A program made the position numbers and the translations under genes. The notes beneath the pieces were generated by a model that ran no database searches, was not told the DNA's origin, and worked only from the letters and a program-made list of their open reading frames with translations. This document shows, piece after piece, positions 21,677 to 28,212 of a stretch of 28,212 bases of DNA. Positions within the stretch are counted from its first letter, which is position 1, and each line of letters begins with the position of its first letter. Source of the stretch: Bilophila wadsworthia ATCC 49260 (GTDB taxonomy: Bacteria > Desulfobacterota > Desulfovibrionia > Desulfovibrionales > Desulfovibrionaceae); the NCBI RefSeq assembly GCF_000701705.1, contig NZ_JNJP01000049.1, forward strand, positions 1 to 28,212, given 5' to 3'.

Positions 21677-22873
21677 ATGTCCGCCAAGAAAAGCGATTTC
21701 GGATTGATCATCAAATTGTTGGTGGCACTGGCCATCGGCGCCTTTCTGGGGCGCATGGCCAACGTGGAGGTCATGGATGCCGTGGCGTCGGTCAAGTACG
21801 CCTTGGGGCAGATCATTTTCTACGCGGTGCCCCTCGTCATCGTGGGCTTCATCACGCCGGCCATCGCCCGCTTGGGACAGAACGCCAGCAAGATGCTGCT
21901 GACGGCCGTGGCCATCGCCTACCTTTCGTCCGTCGGCGCGGCGGCGTTCTCGGCGGCTTCCGGCTACGCCATCATCCCGCACCTGTCCGTGCCCACGGAG
22001 GTGAGCGGGCTCGTCGATCTTCCGAAGCCGTCCTTTGTGCTGGACATCCCGCCGCTCATGTCCGTCATGAGCGCGCTGGTCACGGCGCTGCTGCTCGGGC
22101 TCGCCGTGAGCTGGACCAAGGCCGAGATCATCAACAAGGCGTTGGCCGAGCTTGAAGCCATCATGACCAGCGTCGTGACCCGGGTCATCATCCCCATCCT
22201 GCCGTTTTTCGTGGGCGCGACGTTCTGCGAGCTTTCCTATGAAGGCCGCTTGACCGTGCAGTTCCCCATTTTCCTCAAGGTCATCGGCATCGTCATCGTG
22301 GGCCATTTTATCTGGCTCGCCGTGCTCTATAGCATCGGCGGCATCCTGTCGGGCCGTAACCCGTGGCGGGTGCTGCGCTATTACCTGCCCGCGTACCTCA
22401 CCGCCGTGGGGACCATGTCCAGCGCCGCCACGCTGCCCGTGGCCCTGTCCTGCGCGCGGCGCTCCCCGGCCCTGAGCAAGACCGTCACGGAATTCATGAT
22501 CCCCTTGGGCGCGACCGTGCACCTGTGCGGCTCCGTGCTGACCGAAACCTTTTTCGTCATGACCATCAGCCTGATGCTGTACGGCACGCTGCCGTCCGTG
22601 GGTACGATGGCCTTCTTCATCGTGCTGTTCGGCATCTTCGCCGTGGGTGCCCCCGGCGTGCCCGGCGGGACGGTCATGGCCTCGCTCGGCCTCGTGACGA
22701 GCGTGCTCCATTTCGATCCGGCGGGCGTGGCCCTGCTGCTGGCCATCTTCGCTTTGCAGGACAGTTTCGGCACGGCCTGCAACGTGACCGGGGACGGGGC
22801 GCTGGCCATGATGATGGAAGGGATTTTCAACCGTAACCGTCAGCTCGACGACCGCTTCGGCACGGGCGAGTAG
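21677..22873 (+). CDS. dicarboxylate/amino acid:cation symporter (DAACS/GltP fold)
   Basis: This 398-residue protein has the two re-entrant-loop motifs of the family: MSSAATLPVAL at 247-257 (HP1) and CNVTGDGALA at 368-377. The position where GltPh has the sodium-binding NMDGT motif (helix 7, after PLGAT) here reads VHLCGS (281-286), so cation coupling may differ. GGAG precedes ATG 21677. It takes up acidic amino acids or C4-dicarboxylates across the inner membrane. It stands 55 bases before the 157-residue membrane protein gene, so the two may be one unit. Confidence 0.9.
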   Translation: MSAKKSDFGLIIKLLVALAIGAFLGRMANVEVMDAVASVKYALGQIIFYAVPLVIVGFITPAIARLGQNASKMLLTAVAIAYLSSVGAAAFSAASGYAIIPHLSVPTEVSGLVDLPKPSFVLDIPPLMSVMSALVTALLLGLAVSWTKAEIINKALAELEAIMTSVVTRVIIPILPFFVGATFCELSYEGRLTVQFPIFLKVIGIVIVGHFIWLAVLYSIGGILSGRNPWRVLRYYLPAYLTAVGTMSSAATLPVALSCARRSPALSKTVTEFMIPLGATVHLCGSVLTETFFVMTISLMLYGTLPSVGTMAFFIVLFGIFAVGAPGVPGGTVMASLGLVTSVLHFDPAGVALLLAIFALQDSFGTACNVTGDGALAMMMEGIFNRNRQLDDRFGTGE

Positions 22874-22928
22874 TGCCGTCAACATATCCCCCCGCCGCGC
22901 TTGGCCCCGGCGGAAAGGAGGTGCCAGT

Positions 22929-23402
22929 ATGCCGTGGGTGATCCTCGCCGCCGCGCTGTGTGTCCTGGTCTGGTTTTGGCCCCGGAACACGCTGATAGGC
23001 TTGGCCGTCGTCGGGACGGCCGGGGTGCTTGCCGGCATCGCCTTCTGGGGATACGGCGTTTACGATGAGCGCCAGCGGGAACTTGTCGCCATCACCGTGG
23101 AGCCCGCCGCGGAAGCGGCTTCGCGGACGTCGCCCGGCATCGCGTGCGGGGAGGGCGAACTGCTCGTCTCCATCACGAACGGGAGCGGGAAGACGGTGAC
23201 GGGCGTGCGGTTCAATGTGGGCGCCTACCGTGAAGGCCGGAGTACCAACATCGCCAAGGGGAACTGGTTCGACGACGATCACATCATCAATCCACGGGGG
23301 ACGGTGTCGGCCTGCTGGAAGGCCCCCGGCCTGACCCGCGATCCCGAAGGGGACAGGGTGGTCTGGAAGGCCAGCATCATCAAGCTGGAGTTCGCTGAAT
23401 AG
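22929..23402 (+). CDS. membrane-anchored protein with a beta-rich extracytoplasmic domain, unknown function
   Basis: This 157-residue protein starts behind an excellent AAAGGAGGTG. Two hydrophobic helices (about 2-17 and 22-41) place the remaining 115 residues on one side of the membrane. That domain contains LLVSITNGSGKTVTGVRFNVGAYREG, a typical small beta-sandwich strand pattern, and two cysteines (ACGEG near 77 and SACWK near 137) that could form a disulfide. No family recognised. The short gap suggests co-transcription with the symporter. Confidence 0.75.
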   Translation: MPWVILAAALCVLVWFWPRNTLIGLAVVGTAGVLAGIAFWGYGVYDERQRELVAITVEPAAEAASRTSPGIACGEGELLVSITNGSGKTVTGVRFNVGAYREGRSTNIAKGNWFDDDHIINPRGTVSACWKAPGLTRDPEGDRVVWKASIIKLEFAE

Positions 23403-23438
23403 AAAACGGGCCGGGGCAGACGCTCCGGCCCGTTTTGT
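23403..23438 (+). terminator. terminator after the symporter/membrane-protein unit
   Basis: The 12-bp stem AAAACGGGCCGG/CCGGCCCGTTTT (23403-23414 with 23424-23435) ends in TTTT. Confidence 0.88.
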
Positions 23439-23462
23439 CTGGGCGGGCCTTGGGCGGCAGAC

Positions 23463-23488
23463 ACAAAAAAGCCCCGGAGGGCCGGGGC
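23463..23488 (-). terminator. terminator of the charged periplasmic protein gene
   Basis: On the minus strand GCCCCGG/CCGGGGC (23482-23488 with 23471-23477) closes a 4-base loop and is followed by six T residues. It lies just beyond the stop at 23496. Confidence 0.88.
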
Positions 23489-23495
23489 ATCGGGG

Positions 23496-23894
23496 TTACT
23501 TCGCGGTCGTGGGCGCGGGGGCGCTTTCGAGATCCTTTTGCAGGTCTTCCTGGAAGGGGAGCTGCTTGTGGTGCTTCAGGTATTCGCGCTGGGCCTTTTC
23601 GCGTTTCTTCGCGTAGTCCTTCTGGGCGTCGCGGACTTCCTTCTGATACTTCTTCAGATCCTTGTCCCGGCGTTCCTGGAACTTCTGGGTATCGGTCTTG
23701 TCGTCGCCGGTAAGCTCGTCGACGGTTTCCTTCACCTCTTTCTTGATGTCCTGGTAGCCGTCCTTGACGGACTGGGTGAACGAGTTTTCCGCGAGAAAAT
23801 GGTTGCTCAGGCCGGTGGCGTGGGCGGCGAACGGAAGGAGCGTCAGACCGGCGGCGAGGAGGCAGCCGTGCAGCAGCGCGTTATTGTGTTTCAT
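23496..23894 (-). CDS. charged coiled-coil periplasmic protein, unknown function
   Basis: This 132-residue precursor is read from ATG 23894 (GGGGGA upstream). The signal peptide MKHNNALLHG…LLPFAAHA is followed by about 106 mature residues. From about 55 to 110 they are almost all Lys, Glu, Asp, Gln and Arg in a heptad-like pattern (KKEVKETVDELTGDDKTDTQKFQERRDKDLKKYQKEVRD). The tail is SAPAPTTAK. A single long helix or coiled coil is likely. No enzyme motif. A structural or chaperone-like envelope role is possible. Confidence 0.78.
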   Translation of the reverse strand: MKHNNALLHGCLLAAGLTLLPFAAHATGLSNHFLAENSFTQSVKDGYQDIKKEVKETVDELTGDDKTDTQKFQERRDKDLKKYQKEVRDAQKDYAKKREKAQREYLKHHKQLPFQEDLQKDLESAPAPTTAK

Positions 23895-24110
23895 GATAAT
23901 CCCCCAAAGGTTAGACTGTGACTGATTGTCCTGAGTGTACCCAAGGCAAGGGAAAAGGCAACCGCATGAGAGAAAACAAATCATGCCTCACTGCAATGGA
24001 CGCTTTCGCCTCTCATGCACTGTAAACCTTACTTCCTTTTTAGGGAATCAATGCATCGCATCTTGACATCGTGTGGAACGATCGCATCCTTAAAGGAAAG
24101 GAGATTTGAG

Positions 24111-24359
24111 ATGTCACAGAAAGTCAAGACATGGGAATCGCACGTTCCCGGTTGCTTTGGTGGTTCGGATCATATCTTCGCCGGTCATCCCGCCGAGGAA
24201 AAACGCGCCAAGGAATTGCGCAAGGTGTGCTCGGAGCAGCGCATCCCGATGGATGACGTAGCCAAGGCCATTGAGCACTTCCTGAAATCCAAAAAGGTCG
24301 GAGATGCCCTCATTCAGGAGCAGGTGGAGCGGGCCAGAAAATTCTTGAAGCTGTCGTAA
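24111..24359 (+). CDS. 82-residue protein of unknown function
   Basis: The start is set by AAGGAGATTTGAG before ATG 24111; upstream codons in frame lack a site. The N-terminus has SHVPGCFGGSDHIFAGHP and then a helical C-terminal half (KELRKVCSEQRIPMDDVAKAIEHFLKSKKVGDAL) rich in Lys and Glu. The Cys/His-rich start (Cys15, His22, His26) could bind a metal, which is speculation. No family recognised. Confidence 0.7.
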   Translation: MSQKVKTWESHVPGCFGGSDHIFAGHPAEEKRAKELRKVCSEQRIPMDDVAKAIEHFLKSKKVGDALIQEQVERARKFLKLS

Positions 24360-24450
24360 CGGCCCTTTCAGCCCACCGGGATACTGCGGGCCGGAATCGC
24401 CCACAGCCCCGGCGGACTGTGCGGGCGGCGGCACCGGAATGCCGCATCGG

Positions 24451-24474
24451 AGCGCCTCAGAGGGCGCTTTTTTT
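24451..24474 (+). terminator. terminator after the 82-residue gene
   Basis: The stem AGCGCC/GGCGCT (24451-24456 with 24463-24468) ends in seven T residues, 92 bases after the stop. Confidence 0.8.
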
Positions 24475-24725
24475 GTGCCCTTCGTCCAATCCGGCGCGGA
24501 GGCGGTTTGCTTCTCTTGCATCCAGTCCGGGCATGTTCTTTCTGTTGCAACATGCCGCGCCGCACCTCCTTTCCTTTTGATTGCCCTGCCGCCTCCCTTT
24601 TTCCCTTTCCATAAGAACGCCCCGGAAGCACTCTAACACCGCGCGCAAGCACTCTCATTACGTCCCGTTATGCGCTCTTTTTCACGTTACGATTTTTCGA
24701 GAACCCGATTGACACGGCCCTATCG
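24475..24725. other. intergenic stretch upstream of the hydrogenase promoter
   Basis: No supported gene. I looked for a -24/-12 sigma-54 pattern and found none that fits. Confidence 0.4.
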
Positions 24726-24754
24726 TTGCCGTAGCGTTCGAATACCCTTATACT
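24726..24754 (+). promoter_or_regulatory. sigma-70-like promoter of the hydrogenase operon
   Basis: TTGCCG (24726-24731, 4/6) and TATACT (24749-24754, 5/6) are exactly 17 bases apart. It would give a leader of about 235 bases before the small-subunit ATG. A TTGACA at 24709-24714 has only a weak partner at 17 bases (TAGCGT). Confidence 0.6.
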
Positions 24755-24995
24755 GGGCTGTTCCGAAGTGGAGGAGGGCGGCATTGTTCTCCCCGAGGGG
24801 GAAAATGCTTGCCTTGGGGCACGGACCTGAGGCCGCGCTCTGCAATGTGCGGCGTTTCTTCCGCAAGCATGGGGACATCGGCCCGGTTTCGTCGTCTTTA
24901 CGGAGGAAACGCCGAGGGGATGCGGGAGGGGTTCCGACCATTTTGATCCACGCATGTGACCGACATCTTGCCGGCCGCTGAATAAGGAGAAGCGT

Positions 24996-25946
24996 ATGCG
25001 TATTGCCGTTGGTCTGGGAAAAGAGAATGTCGAGGCTCGGCTGGAACGGCAGGGAGTATCCCGCCGAGATTTCCTGAAATTCTGTAGCATGGTCGCCGTG
25101 ACGATGGGCATGGGGACCGGATTCGCCGAACAGGTCGCGCGGGCGTTGACCATGCCCCGCCGCCCTTCCGTGGTGTACCTGCACAACGCCGAGTGCACGG
25201 GCTGTTCGGAGGCCCTGCTGCGGACAGGGCAGCCGTTCATCGATGAGCTGATTTTGGATACGATTTCGCTCGATTACCATGAAACCATCATGGCCGCCGC
25301 GGGCGAAGCCGCCGAAGCGGCTCTGGAGCAGGCCATTTCCGCTCCCGAGGGCTTCATCTGCGTCGTGGAAGGGGCCATCCCCACGGCGAATGAAGGCAAA
25401 TACGGCTACATCGCCGGGCATACCATGCTCGACATCTGCGGCCGCATCCTCCCCAAGGCCAAGGCCGTGGTCGCCTACGGCACCTGCGCCGCGTTCGGCG
25501 GCGTGCAGGCGGCCAAGCCCAACCCCACCGGCGCGCAGGGCGTCAACGAATGCTTCGGCGCGAAGGGCATCAAGGCCATCAACATCGGCGGCTGCCCCCC
25601 GAACCCGCTGAATCTCGTGGGCACGCTGGTCGCCTTCCTGCGCGGCGACAACATCGAGCTCGACGCCAACAACCGCCCCATGATGTTCTACGGCAGCAGC
25701 GTGCACGACCAGTGCGAGCGCCGGGAACACTTCGACAACGGCGAATTCGCTCCCTCCTTCGATTCCGAAGAGGCCCGCAACGGCTGGTGTTTGTATGAGC
25801 TGGGCTGCAAGGGCCCGGACACTATGAACAACTGCCCGAAGGTCAAATTCAACGGGACCAACTGGCCCGTGGGCGCGGGACATCCGTGCATCGGCTGCAG
25901 CGAGCCCGGTTTCTGGGACAAACTGTCCCCGTTCTATGAAAACTAG
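24996..25946 (+). CDS. hynB: periplasmic [NiFe] hydrogenase small subunit
   Basis: This 316-residue precursor has a Tat signal, SRRDFLKF at 22-29, followed by a hydrophobic stretch to about 50. All iron-sulfur ligands are visible: proximal cluster Cys67, Cys70, Cys164 and Cys200; distal cluster His237, Cys240, Cys265 and Cys271; medial [3Fe-4S] Cys280, Cys298 and Cys301. The three-Cys medial site is the classic [NiFe] form. AAGGAG precedes ATG 24996. There is no C-terminal membrane anchor, so the enzyme is soluble in the periplasm, like that of D. gigas. It precedes the large subunit by 11 bases and pairs with it. Confidence 0.97.
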   Translation: MRIAVGLGKENVEARLERQGVSRRDFLKFCSMVAVTMGMGTGFAEQVARALTMPRRPSVVYLHNAECTGCSEALLRTGQPFIDELILDTISLDYHETIMAAAGEAAEAALEQAISAPEGFICVVEGAIPTANEGKYGYIAGHTMLDICGRILPKAKAVVAYGTCAAFGGVQAAKPNPTGAQGVNECFGAKGIKAINIGGCPPNPLNLVGTLVAFLRGDNIELDANNRPMMFYGSSVHDQCERREHFDNGEFAPSFDSEEARNGWCLYELGCKGPDTMNNCPKVKFNGTNWPVGAGHPCIGCSEPGFWDKLSPFYEN

Positions 25947-25957
25947 AGGGAGCACCC

Positions 25958-27631
25958 ATGAGCGAAGCCAGAAAAACACCCCAGAGCCATTTCACCGGAC
26001 CTGTCGTCATCGATCCCCTGACCCGTATCGAAGGCCACCTGCGCATTGAAGTGGAAGTGAAGGACGGGCGCGTCAGCGAAGCCCGCAGCGTCGGCACCCT
26101 GTACCGCGGCCTTGAAACGATTTTGGTCGGGCGCGACCCCCGCGACGTACAGCACTTCACGCAGCGCACCTGCGGCGTGTGCACCTATACCCACGCGCTG
26201 GCCTCCACCCGCGCCCTCGAAGACGCGATCAAGGTGGAAATCCCCAAGAACGCCACCTACATCCGGAACCTCGTGCTCGGGATGCAGTATCTGCACGACC
26301 ATATCGTGCATTTCTACCATCTGCACGCCCTCGACTTCGTGGACGTGACCAGCGCGCTTCAAGCCGATCCGGTCAAGGCCGCCAAAATCTGTTCCTCCGT
26401 TTCCCCGCGCCCCGCGTCGGCGGACGGCTTCAAGGCGGTGCAGGCGAAGCTGAAAGCCTTTGTGGAAAGCGGGCAGCTCGGCCCGTTCACCAACGCCTAC
26501 TTCCTCGGCGGGCATCCCGCCTACTACCTCGATCCCGAAGCGAACCTCATCGCCACGGCGCATTACCTTGAAGCCCTGCGGCTACAGGTGAAGGCGGCGC
26601 GGGCCATGGCGGTGTTCGGCGCGAAGAACCCGCACACCCAGTTCCTCGTGGCGGGCGGCGTGACCTGCTACGAAAGCCTGACGCCGGAGCGCATCGCCGA
26701 ATTCGAAGGCTTGTACAAGGAAGTCAACGACTTCGTGAATCAGGTCTACATCCCGGATCTGCTGCTTGTCGGCGGCGCGTACAAGGACTGGACCAAGATC
26801 GGCGGCACGACCAACTTTATGACCTTCGGCGAGTTCCCCGGCGACGAGCGCAATCTCGAATCCCGGTGGTTCAAGCCCGGCGTGGTGTTCGACCGCAAGC
26901 TCGAAGCCCTGCCTTTCGATCCCTCGAAGATCGAGGAGCACGTGCGGCACAGCTGGTACGCGGGCGATGCGGTTCATAAGCCGTTCCAGGGTGTTACCGA
27001 ACCCAAGTTCACCTTCATGGGCGACAAGGATCGCTATTCGTGGATGAAGGCTCCCCGCTACGACGGGCGCGCCGTGGAAACCGGCCCGCTCGCGCAGGTT
27101 CTGGTGGCCTATCTCAAGGGCAACGCCGAGGTCGTCCCGGTGGTCGACAGCGTGTTGCAGACCCTCAGCCTGACGCCCGGCGATCTGTTCTCCACGCTCG
27201 GCAGGACCGCCGCGCGCGGCATCGAAACCGCCGTCATCGCCAAGAAGACCGGCGAGATGTTGCAGGAATACAAGGAAAACGTGGCTTCCGGCGACAAGAA
27301 GATCGTCGAGAACTGCGAAGTGCCGGACAAGGGCGAAGGCGCGGGCTTCGTGAACGCGCCCCGCGGCGGGCTCTCTCACTGGCTGGTCATCGAGAACAAG
27401 AAGGTGGCCAACTTCCAGCTTGTGGTGCCTTCCACGTGGAACCTCGGGCCTCGCTGCTCGAAGGGCATCCCGAGCGCGGTGGAAGAGGCGCTCGTGAATA
27501 CGCCCATCGCCGATCCCAAGCGCCCGGTCGAAATCCTGCGCACGGTCCATTCCTTCGACCCCTGCATCGCCTGCGCGGTGCACGTGATCGACGGCAGGAC
27601 CAATGAAGTCAGCAAGTTTCAGATATTGTAA
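25958..27631 (+). CDS. hynA: periplasmic [NiFe] hydrogenase large subunit
   Basis: This 557-residue protein carries the two Ni-Fe ligand pairs: RTCGVCTYTHA with Cys72 and Cys75, and DPCIACAVH with Cys536 and Cys539. His542 is followed by a 15-residue tail that the maturation protease removes. Both C-terminal ligand codons are TGC, so this is not a selenocysteine (NiFeSe) enzyme. The N-terminus has the usual VVIDPLTRIEGHLRIEVEV. It has no export signal and would cross with the small subunit by Tat. It oxidises H2 in the periplasm, most likely passing electrons to a c-type cytochrome. Confidence 0.97.
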   Translation: MSEARKTPQSHFTGPVVIDPLTRIEGHLRIEVEVKDGRVSEARSVGTLYRGLETILVGRDPRDVQHFTQRTCGVCTYTHALASTRALEDAIKVEIPKNATYIRNLVLGMQYLHDHIVHFYHLHALDFVDVTSALQADPVKAAKICSSVSPRPASADGFKAVQAKLKAFVESGQLGPFTNAYFLGGHPAYYLDPEANLIATAHYLEALRLQVKAARAMAVFGAKNPHTQFLVAGGVTCYESLTPERIAEFEGLYKEVNDFVNQVYIPDLLLVGGAYKDWTKIGGTTNFMTFGEFPGDERNLESRWFKPGVVFDRKLEALPFDPSKIEEHVRHSWYAGDAVHKPFQGVTEPKFTFMGDKDRYSWMKAPRYDGRAVETGPLAQVLVAYLKGNAEVVPVVDSVLQTLSLTPGDLFSTLGRTAARGIETAVIAKKTGEMLQEYKENVASGDKKIVENCEVPDKGEGAGFVNAPRGGLSHWLVIENKKVANFQLVVPSTWNLGPRCSKGIPSAVEEALVNTPIADPKRPVEILRTVHSFDPCIACAVHVIDGRTNEVSKFQIL

Positions 27632-27652
27632 GTGAAAACGGGAGAACGGAAG

Positions 27653-28126
27653 ATGGCTGAACAGGTGCTGGTTTTGGGTGTAGGCAATATTCTGTTCTCC
27701 GACGAGGCCATCGGGGTGCGCACGGTTGAGCATCTGCAGCAGTGCGCATCCCTGCCCGGAAATGTGGAGCTCATGGACGGCGGCACGCTCGGCATCCGGC
27801 TGATGGACGCCATCATGGGGTGTGATCTGCTGATTGTGGTGGATGCCGTCCTTGGCGGCGGCGAGCCGGGGACCCTGTACCGTTTGGAGGGCGAGGGGCT
27901 GCGCGAGAGTATGAGTTTCCGCGACTCCATGCATCAGACGGATCTGGTCGACACGCTGATTTACTGCGATTTGGCGGGGCACAGGCCGGATGCGGTCGTG
28001 ATCGGCATGGAGCCAGCCGATTACCACACGATGGAGATCGGGCTGACCCCGGTCTGTCAGGCGCGTTTGCCCGATCTGGCCGGGAAGGTCGTCGAGGAGC
28101 TGCGCGCACGCGGGGTTATCGCGTAG
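27653..28126 (+). CDS. hynC: hydrogenase maturation endopeptidase (HyaD/HybD/HupD family)
   Basis: This 157-residue protein opens with VLVLGVGNILFSDEAIGV; the Glu after SD is the first nickel-sensing ligand. The Asp in LIVVDAV and the His in DSMHQTDLVD complete the family's three-residue metal site. The protease cuts the C-terminal tail of the large subunit once nickel is in place. ATG 27653 is chosen because GGAG/GGAAG precedes it; GTG 27632 would add seven residues, but no site is seen before it. It lies 21 bases behind hynA in the same operon. Confidence 0.92.
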   Translation: MAEQVLVLGVGNILFSDEAIGVRTVEHLQQCASLPGNVELMDGGTLGIRLMDAIMGCDLLIVVDAVLGGGEPGTLYRLEGEGLRESMSFRDSMHQTDLVDTLIYCDLAGHRPDAVVIGMEPADYHTMEIGLTPVCQARLPDLAGKVVEELRARGVIA

Positions 28127-28147
28127 TGTCAGGTTAGAGAAAAGATT

Positions 28148-28197
28148 GGGGAAGGGAGGGGAAACCTTTCTGGAGAAAGGTTTCCCCTCCCTTCCCC
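28148..28197 (+). terminator. long perfect hairpin behind the hydrogenase operon
   Basis: A 23-bp uninterrupted stem (28148-28170 with 28175-28197) has a TGGA loop. One arm is almost all purine and the other all pyrimidine. It is much longer than the other terminators here and lacks a T-tract behind it, so it may be a dispersed palindromic repeat that also acts as a terminator. Confidence 0.7.
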
Positions 28198-28212
28198 CAC
28201 CCCCATCCCTCC

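Noticed and set aside
21407..23038. 543-codon minus-strand ORF opposite the symporter gene
   Set aside because: His/Arg/Gly-rich composition is typical of an antisense frame in GC-rich DNA; the plus-strand symporter has all family motifs.
27562..27590. Selenocysteine in the hydrogenase large subunit
   Set aside because: Both ligand codons in DPCIACAVH are TGC, so it is a plain [NiFe] enzyme.
24720..28027. Long minus-strand ORFs opposite the hydrogenase genes
   Set aside because: Shadows of the hydrogenase subunit and protease codons; no ribosome sites or domains.

Overview
The window looks like part of a Desulfovibrionaceae genome (Desulfovibrio/Bilophila-like delta-proteobacterium). The reasons are a Tat-exported periplasmic [NiFe] hydrogenase small/large/protease operon, a YedE-type selenium cluster, GC-rich core genes with strong AGGAG-type ribosome sites, and a tRNA-Sec fragment. 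No taxonomic search was possible, so this is inference.

Positions 1-8458 are the right end of a prophage or integrative element. It opens with a Mu-like Com regulator, a small ORF, a double ParB-like plus SAM-methyltransferase protein, and a second methyltransferase, probably a Com-controlled DNA-modification operon. Then come a BrnT/BrnA toxin-antitoxin pair, two unknown minus-strand genes, a Rha-like gene and a P22-type antirepressor behind a probable C4 antisense RNA. An AT-rich gene follows whose Cys/His spacing matches CNF-type deamidase toxins, then a tyrosine integrase. The element ends in the 3' part of a tRNA-Sec gene (8391-8458), which I read as the attachment-site duplication. One short block, a gene tail ending in Ile-Glu-Ala-stop plus a strong hairpin, occurs four times (2754, 3562, 7017, 15211), three of them at cargo borders. 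A 37-bp direct repeat (2825-2861, 4347-4383) frames the toxin-antitoxin island.

Positions 8511-17316 hold a very large autotransporter with a zinc-protease-like head, an MFS exporter, a diguanylate cyclase with a SnoaL-like sensor domain, a decayed copy of the phage methyltransferase-tail/Rha-like junction (15211-15465), a small membrane protein, YccF, and a tiny secreted repeat protein.

Positions 17361-20995 carry a minus-strand selenium-metabolism-type operon: YedE transporter, TusA-like protein, DUF3343 protein and a NAD(P)H-hydrate-dehydratase/ribokinase-like protein, with a universal stress protein beyond it. Positions 21677-24474 carry a dicarboxylate/amino-acid symporter, a membrane-anchored protein, a charged periplasmic protein and an 82-residue orphan. 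Positions 24726-28126 carry the hydrogenase operon behind a clear sigma-70-like promoter; the window ends with a 23-bp perfect hairpin.

The best candidates for something undescribed are the Com/ParB-methyltransferase module, the CNF-like gene, and the repeated terminator block that seems to mark exchange points for cargo.
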